Position numbers and translations under genes: made by a program. From JAJKIP01 sp040509055 (GTDB lineage: Bacteria; Bacteroidota; Bacteroidia; Chitinophagales; Chitinophagaceae): 29,985 bases of DNA. This document shows positions 15,665 through 23,261 of this stretch, piece after piece. Where the stretch lies: contig JBEVLT010000337.1 of assembly GCA_040509055.1 (NCBI GenBank), positions 1-29,985 of the forward strand. Direction: 5' to 3'. How positions within the stretch are numbered: position 1 is the first letter of the stretch; each line of letters starts with the position of its first letter. The notes below the pieces were generated by a model. It had not been told where the DNA came from. It searched no databases and saw only the letters and a program-made list of their open reading frames with translations.

Positions 15665-17980
15665 ATGATGCGGAAATATTTTTTGACCCTTCTTCTTTTT
15701 ACGGCCGGCAGCCTGTTTGCTCCTGCACAAAACAGGCTGCCGCAGAAATACTCTATTGTATGGAACAGCCAGAGCAAAAACGCATCTGAGTCGATGCCGT
15801 GCGGCGGCGGCGACATCGGTTTGAACGTATGGGTGGAGCAGGGTGACCTGCTGGTGTATGTCGCCCGGTCAGGCAGCTTTGATGAGAATAATGCGCTGCT
15901 GAAAGCAGGCCGCCTGCGCGTAAAACTGTATCCCAATCCTTTGGCAGGGTCGATATTTAAACAGGAGTTGCACCTGGAGCAGGGGTATGTGACGGTAGAA
16001 GGTGAGCAGCACGGCACCAGGGCAATGGTAAAGATATGGGTAGACGTATTTGCCCCTGTTGTTCACCTGGAGGTCAACAGCAATAAAAAGATCAGGGTAG
16101 AAGCTGCTTATGAGAACTGGCGCTACCAGGACAGGGTGCTGCAGGCAAGGGAAAACTTTGCTAATTCATGGAAGTGGGCCGCTCCTAAGAATAACATCGC
16201 GAAGGAGGATATCATTGATTTTTCCGGTGATGGCGTATTATTCTATCATCATAACCATGCATCGACCATTTTCGATGCCACGGTGGAGCAGCAGGGAATG
16301 GCTGCTGTAAAAGAGGAGCTGTACAATCCTTTAAAGAATCTTGCTTTCGGTGGGTTCCTGTCAGGCAAAAATTTTATTCCGGCAGGAACGAGTGACGGTA
16401 TTTACGTCAATACGGATTTCAGGGCGTGGAAACTGGCAAGCAGGTCGCCTTCCAAAACCCATTCGCTATCGCTCAGCCTGTATACCGGACAGGTAGGTGA
16501 TATAACAGTTTGGAAGCGATCGCTGGACTCGCTCCGGCAGGCGGTTGCTTTGTCCGCGAAAGCAGCTTTTGCAAAAACAGTGCAATGGTGGCAACAGTTC
16601 TGGGATCGTAGTTTTGTCTGCATCGATGCAGGTGACACCGCTTCCCAAGCCTGGCAGGTTGGCCGTAACTACCAGTTGTTCCGGTACATGCTCGCCTGCA
16701 ATGCTTTTGGCAAATGGCCTACAAAATTTAACGGAGGGTTGTTTACGGTAGATCCTGTTTTCACGGATACGGCGCATAAGCTGACTCCCGATTACCGCAA
16801 CTGGGGTGGCGGACTGCATACCATGCAAAACCAGCGGCTTGTCTATTTCCCGATGATCAAAAGCGGCGACTGGGATGCCTTGCAGGCGCAACTGGAGTTC
16901 TATTTCCGCATCCTGAAAAATGCCGAATGGCGCAGCAAGGTTTACTGGAATCACGGGGGCGCCTGCTTCACCGAACAGATGGAAAATTATGGTTTGCCGG
17001 ATTATGCCGAATACGGCCAAAACAGACCGGCTGGTTTCGACAAAGGCCTTGAGTACAATGCGTGGCTCGAATATCAGTGGGATAGTGTATTGGAATTTTG
17101 CCTGATGATGCTGGAGGAGGAGCGGTATACCGGGAAAGACATTGGTAAGGCAATTCCTTTTATCAAAAGCTGCCTGCAGTTTTTCGATGAGCATTACCAA
17201 TACCTGGCACGGCAGCGCGGCCGCAAAGCGCTAGATGGAAACGGCAAACTGGTATTGTACCCGGGGTCGGCTGCCGAGACGTTTAAAATGGCATATAATG
17301 CTACTTCCACTATCGCGGCCCTGCAGACCATTACTGGCAGGTTATTAGCTCTCCCGGAACGGTATATCGGCCCGGCAGAAAGACAGCAGTGGTCTGCTTT
17401 TCTGCAGCGCATTCCTGGCCTCAGTTTCACAAATTTTGATGGGCACCCGGTCATCGCCCCGGCTAAATCGTGGGAGCGGGTAAATAATACCGAATCGCCG
17501 CAGCTATACCCTGTCTTTCCCTGGGGTATATATGGCGTCGGTAAGTCCGGCCTTGATACGGCGCTGAACACGTGGAGGTATGATACGAATGTGATCAGGT
17601 TCAGAAGTCATCTCGGCTGGAAGCAGGATAATATCTGGGCGGCGCGCCTGGGACTGGCCAATGATGCCTGGAAGTATACTTCGATGAAGCTGGAAAACTC
17701 CGGCAGGCGGTTTCCGGCTTTCTGGGGCCCTGGCTTCGATTGGGTACCGGATCACAACTGGGGCGGGAGCGGCATGATCGGCCTCCAGGAAATGCTGCTG
17801 CAGGTCGACGACCGCCGTATATTGCTGTTCCCGGCCTGGCCACGGCGCCTGGATGTCCATTTCAAATTGCATGCGCCGTATGCTACAACGATAGAAGCGG
17901 AATGCAAGGACGGTAAGATCACGGTGCTCAACGTATGGCCTGCGGAAAGAAGAAACGATATTGAGATTATGCCTGAATAA
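15665..17980 (+). CDS. DUF5703-containing (alpha/alpha)6-barrel glycosidase-like protein, exported
   Basis: The product has about 770 residues and an N-terminal signal (MRKYFLTLLLFTAGSLFAPAQ). I placed the start at the ATG at 15665, with a second ATG at 15668; a TTG at 15659 is also in frame. The N-terminal half resembles the DUF5703 beta-domain (YSIVWNSQSKNASESMPCGGGDIG). The second half is helical with Trp- and Asn-rich GH95-like segments (GKWPTKFNGGLF; NHGGACFTEQMENYG; GPGFDWVPDHNWGGSGMIGLQEML). No biochemical role is known to me; a catalytic Glu in FTEQ or QEML is possible but unproven. It is the last gene of the + strand run, six bases after GH106, and ends 31 bases before a convergent esterase gene. 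Confidence 0.8.
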   Translation: MMRKYFLTLLLFTAGSLFAPAQNRLPQKYSIVWNSQSKNASESMPCGGGDIGLNVWVEQGDLLVYVARSGSFDENNALLKAGRLRVKLYPNPLAGSIFKQELHLEQGYVTVEGEQHGTRAMVKIWVDVFAPVVHLEVNSNKKIRVEAAYENWRYQDRVLQARENFANSWKWAAPKNNIAKEDIIDFSGDGVLFYHHNHASTIFDATVEQQGMAAVKEELYNPLKNLAFGGFLSGKNFIPAGTSDGIYVNTDFRAWKLASRSPSKTHSLSLSLYTGQVGDITVWKRSLDSLRQAVALSAKAAFAKTVQWWQQFWDRSFVCIDAGDTASQAWQVGRNYQLFRYMLACNAFGKWPTKFNGGLFTVDPVFTDTAHKLTPDYRNWGGGLHTMQNQRLVYFPMIKSGDWDALQAQLEFYFRILKNAEWRSKVYWNHGGACFTEQMENYGLPDYAEYGQNRPAGFDKGLEYNAWLEYQWDSVLEFCLMMLEEERYTGKDIGKAIPFIKSCLQFFDEHYQYLARQRGRKALDGNGKLVLYPGSAAETFKMAYNATSTIAALQTITGRLLALPERYIGPAERQQWSAFLQRIPGLSFTNFDGHPVIAPAKSWERVNNTESPQLYPVFPWGIYGVGKSGLDTALNTWRYDTNVIRFRSHLGWKQDNIWAARLGLANDAWKYTSMKLENSGRRFPAFWGPGFDWVPDHNWGGSGMIGLQEMLLQVDDRRILLFPAWPRRLDVHFKLHAPYATTIEAECKDGKITVLNVWPAERRNDIEIMPE

Positions 17981-18011
17981 TACTTCTGACCTGCTGCTTC
18001 CTGCCGATGAT

Positions 18012-19475
18012 CTACCAGTCATCCGTTCTGAACGAAGATACCGGGAAGCCTTCCGTGCTGAACAGGTCGCCTGTTACGAAATCCCTGAAAGCATAGCGGA
18101 CCGCCACAGGCTCCTTCACTTCCGGTGATGACACCAGCACCATCCCCCTCGAGATAACCGCTTTTGCAGGCCGGAAAATCTTATCAGCCCCGGCGATCTC
18201 AAAATTTGACAAGGGCTTGCCAAAGGAAGTCAGGCCGTTGGGTGCGTCTTTGAACCGGATGGTGGCGATATTGCCGTTGACCAGCAAGGAGTCTAAAGAA
18301 GGGCTTGTATAGCCAAACCCCTTCAGCCCATATGTTTTGGCAAGTGCCAGGTACGCCAGGCGTTTGCCGCCGGCTTCTTTATTGGCAGGGTGAATGTTGT
18401 TTTCCTCGCCGATATCCAGCAGGACGATCATGCCGCTGTTGGGTATAGCGGTCAACGCCTTCCGTTGCGCGTCCCGCAGGTAGGCCGAATTGTACTTACC
18501 CCCGGAGTTATAAGGAGGCAGCTGCGCATAGTTGTACGGTGCGATCTGGGCATAATAGAAAGGAAAGTCGCCCAATCCCGCTTCTTCCCGCCATTGTCTC
18601 ACCATGGCAGGAAACAGCTTTTCGTACTGGTCAGGACGTTCGTAATTGCTTTCTCCCTGGTACCAGATGCACCCCCTGATGCCATATCCCAGGAACGGAT
18701 GCAGCATGCCGTTGTATAGCGTAGTGGCAGTACGGTTATTGGCTTTGGCAGAGTCGGCCGGCGCAGGGATTTTAATATCCGGAAATCCCTGCAGCACTGT
18801 TTCGTTCATCCAGGCCTCGGCAGTAGAGCCGCCATAGCTGATATTGATCAGCCCGATCGGTACATGCAGCCGTTCGTACAGCAGCCGGCCGAAATACCAG
18901 GCTGTGGCGCTGAAACCGGCAACCGTTTCCGGTTCTGCCAATTTCCAGGCCGATCGTTTGGTGGTATCCTGCGGTTGAACTTTTACCGACCGGGGAACGG
19001 TATATAACCTCAGCTGGTCGTTGGCGGAATAAAAAACAGCGTCGTTAGAGCCCTGTACCGGCTGATCCCTGAAGCCTTTTACCGGCATTTCCATATTGGA
19101 CTGGCCGCTGCAAAGCCATACTTCGCCGAGCAGCACATTATGCAGGGTCAGCGGCTGTCCGTCGCTGATCGTGATCTCATAAGGACCGCCAGCCGCCGGT
19201 GTGGAAACCGTGAGCTTCCATTTGCCGGAGGCGTCAGCCAGGGTTGAATATTTTTGCTTGTTCCAGGAGGTGCTGACCTGCACCCGGGCGCCTGCGCGGG
19301 CCCGGCCCCAGATAGCCGGGGTGGCATTTTGCTGCAGCACCATATTATCGGAAAAGAAGGGCGGGAGGGTAACGGTAGCGGGCAGGAGCAGGGGTAGAAA
19401 AACGAGTAATGCCGGTAACAGTAAACTGCGGACATTCTTTTTCAACAGGCTGCAAGCGGTAAATGACATATACAT
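18012..19475 (-). CDS. Sialate O-acetylesterase-type SGNH carbohydrate esterase, exported
   Basis: The 487-residue protein carries a hydrophobic N-terminal export signal (about residues 15-36; start Met1, or Met3 at 19469). The SGNH blocks are visible: nucleophile Ser126 in CSGQSNMEMPV, the WYQGESNYERP block (residues 271-281), and DIGEENNIHP with catalytic His362. A beta-domain precedes the hydrolase part (VLQQNATPAIWGRA). This group deacetylates sialic acids or, in glycan-utilisation loci, acetylated plant polysaccharides such as pectin and xyloglucan. Beside GH106, GH2 and GH127 the plant role is more likely, since no sialidase is present. It converges with the DUF5703 gene and diverges from the AraC regulator, sharing the 119-base gap 19476-19594. 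Confidence 0.87.
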   Translation of the reverse strand: MYMSFTACSLLKKNVRSLLLPALLVFLPLLLPATVTLPPFFSDNMVLQQNATPAIWGRARAGARVQVSTSWNKQKYSTLADASGKWKLTVSTPAAGGPYEITISDGQPLTLHNVLLGEVWLCSGQSNMEMPVKGFRDQPVQGSNDAVFYSANDQLRLYTVPRSVKVQPQDTTKRSAWKLAEPETVAGFSATAWYFGRLLYERLHVPIGLINISYGGSTAEAWMNETVLQGFPDIKIPAPADSAKANNRTATTLYNGMLHPFLGYGIRGCIWYQGESNYERPDQYEKLFPAMVRQWREEAGLGDFPFYYAQIAPYNYAQLPPYNSGGKYNSAYLRDAQRKALTAIPNSGMIVLLDIGEENNIHPANKEAGGKRLAYLALAKTYGLKGFGYTSPSLDSLLVNGNIATIRFKDAPNGLTSFGKPLSNFEIAGADKIFRPAKAVISRGMVLVSSPEVKEPVAVRYAFRDFVTGDLFSTEGFPVSSFRTDDW

Positions 19476-19594
19476 GAATTATAATCCTGCGAAAATACTT
19501 TTTTCCGCCTGCCGATTGTCCTGCTGTTTCCTGCCACGTACGCAGGGTTTAAAACTTTTCAGTAATTTTCCCGGTATTTGATTGGTTGACATCT

Positions 19595-20503
19595 ATGAAA
19601 GAAAGCAATAAGGAAGGCTCTCATAATAATATCTGGTACGGGGCAGGTCGTCAGCGTATCGAGATTCCGCGAACCATCCTGAAGTCGCGTGTGCACGGAA
19701 ATGCGCTGTTAAAGCACCTGCATATCTGCAGCATCGGTTATTATCCCAAAGCAAAAGACCACTATACGTACCGTAAAAAGGGATTGCCGGAAAACTTTCT
19801 TTTTTACTGCGTGGATGGGCAGGGTTGGTACCAGGTAGCCGATCAGCGATATGAAGTGGGGCCTAACGAATTTTTTATTCTGCCCCAGAATGTCGAACAC
19901 GCTTACGGCAGCAGTACGGAGCATCCCTGGAGCATTTACTGGATTCATTTCGGCGGCGACTCGCTAAAGCAGTTGAACGAGATTCATGCCGTGCAGAAGC
20001 ATTTCAAACCGTTTTATATAAAAAACAGCGCAGATGTTCCTTCCACCTTTACCAAGATCTACAAGACGCTGGAACTGGGTTACAGTATCGATAACCTGCT
20101 GTTCGCCAATATGTGCCTGTCTCATTTCCTGACCCTGTTTGTTTATAACTCCCGTCATTATGCGGCAACGGCCAGTGATAAACCGGATTGCGTAGACAGT
20201 GCTATTCTTTATATGCAGGAACATATCAATGAAAATCTGTCGCTCAACGAACTGAGCAGCCAGTATAACTATTCCGTATCCCGGTTTTCAAACCTGTTCA
20301 AACAAAAGACCGGGTATGCCCCGATCGATTACTTTGTACAAATGAAAATGCAGAAGGCCTGCCAGCAGCTTAATTTTACAGGCAGGTCTGTAAAAGATAT
20401 TGCTTTCAGTATGGGGTTTGATGATCCGTATTATTTTTCCAAACGCTTCCGCACTATAATCGGAATGTCTCCCAAAAAATACCGGTCGCTCAATAACAGC
20501 TGA
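19595..20503 (+). CDS. AraC-family transcriptional regulator with cupin ligand domain
   Basis: The 302-residue protein has an AraC-type cupin ligand-binding domain (about 30-160; PENFLFYCVDGQGWYQV, FFILPQNVEHAYG) and a C-terminal AraC/XylS domain with two helix-turn-helix motifs (about 200-300). LSLNELSSQYNYSVSRFSNLFK is the first and VKDIAFSMGFDDPYYFSKRF the second. I chose the ATG at 19595; an in-frame TTG at 19586 is less likely. Proteins of this shape usually bind a monosaccharide and activate sugar-use operons. Its place beside the esterase and the glycosidase run suggests it controls them. The upstream gap holds a TAATTTTC at 19563-19570, one base off the TAnnTTTG box, a weak promoter candidate. 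Confidence 0.88.
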   Translation: MKESNKEGSHNNIWYGAGRQRIEIPRTILKSRVHGNALLKHLHICSIGYYPKAKDHYTYRKKGLPENFLFYCVDGQGWYQVADQRYEVGPNEFFILPQNVEHAYGSSTEHPWSIYWIHFGGDSLKQLNEIHAVQKHFKPFYIKNSADVPSTFTKIYKTLELGYSIDNLLFANMCLSHFLTLFVYNSRHYAATASDKPDCVDSAILYMQEHINENLSLNELSSQYNYSVSRFSNLFKQKTGYAPIDYFVQMKMQKACQQLNFTGRSVKDIAFSMGFDDPYYFSKRFRTIIGMSPKKYRSLNNS

Positions 20504-20530
20504 TATTGCCGTAAAATCCGTCGCCAATAC

Positions 20531-20554
20531 ATTATCGCCTTTTTAGGCGATAAT
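20531..20554. repeat. Palindromic operator-like site 1 upstream of satD
   Basis: Perfect inverted repeat: ATTATCGCCT (20531-20540), four T, then AGGCGATAAT (20545-20554). Its ATCGCC core begins at 20534, the first of three cores spaced exactly 29 bases apart. It is probably a protein-binding site for a dimeric regulator, with the SatD helix-turn-helix as the obvious candidate. Confidence 0.8.
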
Positions 20555-20562
20555 CTAAAAAA

Positions 20563-20580
20563 ATCGCCTTTTTAGGCGAT
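20563..20580. repeat. Palindromic operator-like site 2 upstream of satD
   Basis: Inverted repeat with seven-base arms: ATCGCCT (20563-20569), four T, AGGCGAT (20574-20580). Its 18 bases equal the core of site 1. It starts exactly 29 bases after that core and is flanked on both sides by similar A-rich linkers. Confidence 0.8.
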
Positions 20581-20591
20581 AATTTAAAAAA

Positions 20592-20609
20592 ATAGCCATT
20601 TTAGGCTAT
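20592..20609. repeat. Palindromic operator-like site 3, overlapping the satD promoter
   Basis: Inverted repeat ATAGCC (20592-20597) and GGCTAT (20604-20609) around ATTTTA. Relative to sites 1 and 2, C to A and G to T have changed in both arms, so the symmetry is kept. It again begins 29 bases after the previous core. Its right arm overlaps the promoter box at 20607-20614, so binding would block transcription. Confidence 0.75.
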
Positions 20610-20614
20610 ATTTG
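20607..20614 (+). promoter_or_regulatory. Probable -7 promoter element of the satD-DUF3307 unit
   Basis: TATATTTG is a perfect TAnnTTTG match. It lies 18 bases before the ATG at 20633, so the transcript would have a very short leader. The third palindrome overlaps its first three bases, which fits repression. No clear -33 element was seen. Confidence 0.6.
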
Positions 20615-20632
20615 AATCAGACTAATAAGAGA

Positions 20633-21235
20633 ATGAAAGCGATTATTACCGCTGATATTGTCAATTCAACAAAGCTTACCGGCCAGGCCGGTAAAAGCCT
20701 TAACAGGAAACTAAAGCAGATACTGGCTGCCGGCAGGTTTGAGTTTTACCGGGGAGATAGCTTTCAGCTATACCTGGGTGAGCCGCATAAAGCACTGGAC
20801 ATTTTATGCCAGGTACGCGCTGCGGCAAAAATGGCCGCGACTGATTGTGATATAAGGGCCGGTATTGGGATTGGCCGGGCCAGGCCCGATCCGAAAAAGT
20901 TAAGTGTGGCAACCGGGGAGGCCTTTACCCTTTCCGGAAGGGCTTTTGATGAAACCGATGGCCCGGATCGCCGGTTGATCATACAATCTTCTGATGACCG
21001 CGTCAATACTGCATTGAGGATAATCAGTTATTTCATTGATTATATTTACGGAAGAATGACATCCAAGCAGGCGGAGGTTATCCTGGTATTGCTGAGAGAC
21101 CATACCCAGCAGAGAGCAGCGGTGAAGTTAAAAAAATCGCAGTCTACCATTAACAAGCATGCGCAGGCAGGCGGTTGGAACGAACTGACAAAGCTCCTGA
21201 AAGAATATGAAGAGCTGATGCGTTTAAATCCATGA
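20633..21235 (+). CDS. SatD-family protein: class III cyclase-like domain plus C-terminal helix-turn-helix
   Basis: A 200-residue cytoplasmic protein of the SatD family. I use ATG 20633 (MKAIITADIV), not the in-frame TTG at 20612, which lies inside the promoter box. The N-terminal part can be read against class III nucleotide cyclases. TADIVNST matches the first metal-Asp motif (Asp8), YRGDSFQLYL the GDxF metal-Asp motif (Asp42), and RAGIGIGRA the RxGIHxG strand. GEAFTLSGRAF matches GDxVNxAARL, with Arg103 kept and the catalytic Asn replaced by Thr99. The C-terminal part (about 140-190; MTSKQAEVILVLLRDHTQQ, AAVKLKKSQSTINKHAQ) looks like a sigma-region-4-like helix-turn-helix. It probably binds the three upstream palindromes and represses its own promoter, perhaps in response to a nucleotide. 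DUF3307 follows after four bases. Family call firm, cyclase analogy mine. Confidence 0.82.
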   Translation: MKAIITADIVNSTKLTGQAGKSLNRKLKQILAAGRFEFYRGDSFQLYLGEPHKALDILCQVRAAAKMAATDCDIRAGIGIGRARPDPKKLSVATGEAFTLSGRAFDETDGPDRRLIIQSSDDRVNTALRIISYFIDYIYGRMTSKQAEVILVLLRDHTQQRAAVKLKKSQSTINKHAQAGGWNELTKLLKEYEELMRLNP

Positions 21236-21239
21236 GTAT

Positions 21240-21965
21240 ATGGAAATAACATGGCTGGCGAAATTATTGTTATCTCACCTCCTGGCTGATTTCGTATTAC
21301 AGCCGGGCAAGTGGGTAAAAGACCGGCAGGAGCGGCACTTCTCCTCGGGGTATCTCTACCTGCATGCATTTATTGCGGCGGCACTGGCCTGGGTTTTTAC
21401 AGGAGTGGTCTATTGGCCGGTTGCTTTGTCCATTTTCATTACTCACACGCTTATCGACGGATGGAAGTCGTACCGGCGGGATGAAGTAAGGTATTTCCTG
21501 ATAGACCAGGCCTTACATCTTTTTGTCATTTTCGCCTGCTGGGCGGTTACTTTTTTCAATTACCGGGAGGTCAGGCAGCTTGTATTGCAGGCAGACACCG
21601 ACCCGGATATATGGATCATGACCACGGCTGTTGTCTTTTTAGCATGGCCTTCGGGATTCCTGATCGGGCAGCTGACAAAGAAATGGCGCCGGAACCTGGA
21701 CAATTCGGAGGCGCTTGAAAGTGCAGGCAAATGGATCGGGATCATAGAAAGGATATTGATACTCCTGTTGGTGCTGCAGGGTGAGTATGAGGCGATCGGA
21801 TTACTGATTGCTGCAAAAAGCATTCTTCGGTTTAACGAGCAGAACCGGCCTGAGCAAAAGACCGAATACCTGCTGATCGGCACCCTGATCAGTATGGGGC
21901 TGGCTGTTATTACAGGGCTTATCGTGCTGCGGCTCACGGCTGCCGTATCGGCGGCGCTTCCCTGA
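21240..21965 (+). CDS. DUF3307 integral membrane protein
   Basis: The 241-residue protein has about five to six hydrophobic segments and a usual SatD partnership; here it starts four bases after the SatD stop. Conserved polar residues sit in or beside the helices as spaced pairs: H13xxxD17 (SHLLADF), H42, H69xxxD73 (THTLIDGWK) and D89xxxH93 (DQALHLF). This arrangement resembles a metal site and recalls membrane-bound metal-dependent hydrolases, although no enzymatic role is established. A cytoplasmic charged loop (about 143-160) separates the two halves. It ends nine bases before the convergent kinase gene. No signal peptide other than the first helix; inner membrane. Confidence 0.78.
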   Translation: MEITWLAKLLLSHLLADFVLQPGKWVKDRQERHFSSGYLYLHAFIAAALAWVFTGVVYWPVALSIFITHTLIDGWKSYRRDEVRYFLIDQALHLFVIFACWAVTFFNYREVRQLVLQADTDPDIWIMTTAVVFLAWPSGFLIGQLTKKWRRNLDNSEALESAGKWIGIIERILILLLVLQGEYEAIGLLIAAKSILRFNEQNRPEQKTEYLLIGTLISMGLAVITGLIVLRLTAAVSAALP

Positions 21966-21974
21966 ACATTGGGT

Positions 21975-23255
21975 TCATATAACTTCTGCCGGGCTTTTCC
22001 GCAGCATATTTTCCTGTACTACTGGCAGATGAATAATAAAGGAAGACCCAACGCCGACCTGGCTGGTAGCCGAAATAGTGCCATTGTGTTTTTCGATGAT
22101 CTTCTTGCAAAGCGATAATCCTACCCCCGTGCCCTCAAACTCGTGGTAGCTATGCAGCCGTTTAAAAACCATAAAAATATCATCGGCGTATTTCTCATCA
22201 AAACCAATGCCGTTGTCTGATACCGTAATGCGGTAATAGCTGCTCTGCCCTGGCTGCAGTATTTTTTCAGTAGTGATATGTACTACCGGCATTACTTCCT
22301 TTTTCCTGAACTTGATAGCGTTCCTGATCAGGTTGTAAAAAAGCTGTTGCATCAGGCTGGGGATAACGGGGGCTGTCGGTAAATCCTGGTATTGTATGGT
22401 AGCCTCGCTTTTTTCGATCTCGATTTCCAGTTCGGTCAATGCTTCTTTTACGAGCGTCTGCAGGTCGGTTTCCCTGAAATCTGATGAACCTACAGAATGG
22501 CGGGAGAAGCTCAGCAGGTCATTGATCAGGGATTGCATCCGGTGGGCAGAACGGGTGATCTTGCTTAAATACCGTTCTGTTTCTTCGTCCGGGTTGTTGG
22601 TCAATAGCTTGTCGCAAAATACCATGATCTTCCGCAGGGGTTCCTGCAGGTCATGCGAAGCCACGTAGGCAAACTGATCCAGTTCGGCATTTACGGTTTT
22701 CAGGTGTGTGTTGTTCTCTACCAGTTGTTCGTTCAGTACCCTGATTTTTTCTTCAGACAGCTTCCTGTCTTCGATCTCTTTCTGCAACGCCTTGTTGGTT
22801 TCCAGCAGCTTCTTTTCGTGCAGCTGCAGCTGCTGGTTTTTCCGGTACAGCTCTACGAACACGCCTACCTTGATACGCAGCAGCTCCGGGTTGATCGGCT
22901 TGTAGATATAATCCACACCACCCATCCGGTAGCCTTTGTAAATGTATTCTTCGTCGTAATCGTGCGCCGTAATAAAGATGATAGGGATTGCTTTCAGCTT
23001 GTCACGCTCATAGATGATTGTCGCAGTTTCAAAGCCGTTGAGTTCCGGCATCTGCACGTCCATCAGGATCAGCGAAAAATCCTGCTGCTGCAGCAGGATC
23101 TTCAGGGCCGCACGCCCCGAACCGGCTTTGATGATCGTGTAATTATCCTTTTCCAGTATCGCTTCGATGGAGAACAGGTTGTCTTCCCTGTCGTCCACGA
23201 CGAGGATTTTGATATCCGATTTGGGAGGTGTATGCTGTTCTGGTGCTGGCTTCAT
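21975..23255 (-). CDS. Receiver-histidine kinase hybrid (REC-coiled coil-HisKA-HATPase), soluble
   Basis: The 426-residue protein begins with a receiver domain (about 14-130; acidic pocket Asp21/Asp22, phospho-acceptor Asp66 in LILMDVQMPELNG, Lys119). A coiled coil follows (about 135-195), then HisKA with His201 in VASHDLQEP and HATPase_c with the N box (Asn308/Asn312), DNGIG (347-351) and GTGVGL (375-380). No membrane segment is present, so its input is likely phosphorylation of the receiver. The gene follows the poly-HAMP kinase by six bases, so one transcript is likely. The N-terminal receiver could take phosphate from that kinase, giving a two-kinase relay. The order REC then kinase is common in bacteriophytochrome- and chemosensory-like relays. 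Output partner unknown; the response regulator at 29534 is a candidate. Confidence 0.9.
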   Translation of the reverse strand: MKPAPEQHTPPKSDIKILVVDDREDNLFSIEAILEKDNYTIIKAGSGRAALKILLQQQDFSLILMDVQMPELNGFETATIIYERDKLKAIPIIFITAHDYDEEYIYKGYRMGGVDYIYKPINPELLRIKVGVFVELYRKNQQLQLHEKKLLETNKALQKEIEDRKLSEEKIRVLNEQLVENNTHLKTVNAELDQFAYVASHDLQEPLRKIMVFCDKLLTNNPDEETERYLSKITRSAHRMQSLINDLLSFSRHSVGSSDFRETDLQTLVKEALTELEIEIEKSEATIQYQDLPTAPVIPSLMQQLFYNLIRNAIKFRKKEVMPVVHITTEKILQPGQSSYYRITVSDNGIGFDEKYADDIFMVFKRLHSYHEFEGTGVGLSLCKKIIEKHNGTISATSQVGVGSSFIIHLPVVQENMLRKSPAEVI

Positions 23256-23261
23256 TATTAT

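Noticed and set aside
2..17980. A classical SusC/SusD polysaccharide utilisation locus.
   Set aside because: No TonB-dependent receptor or SusD-like lipoprotein is encoded in the window; such genes could lie beyond the left edge but cannot be claimed.
18012..19475. A sialic acid catabolism locus based on the esterase family name.
   Set aside because: No sialidase, lyase or epimerase is present and the neighbours are plant-glycan enzymes; the family name reflects the founding member only.
19586..19594. TTGACA at 19586 as a sigma-70-type -35 box or alternative start for the AraC gene.
   Set aside because: It lies nine bases before the ATG, too close for a -35 element of this gene, and Bacteroidota promoters use a different consensus.
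20531..20609. The three regularly spaced palindromes as a short CRISPR array.
   Set aside because: The 11-base A-rich linkers are too short and too alike to be spacers, there are no cas genes, and the position over a promoter fits operators.
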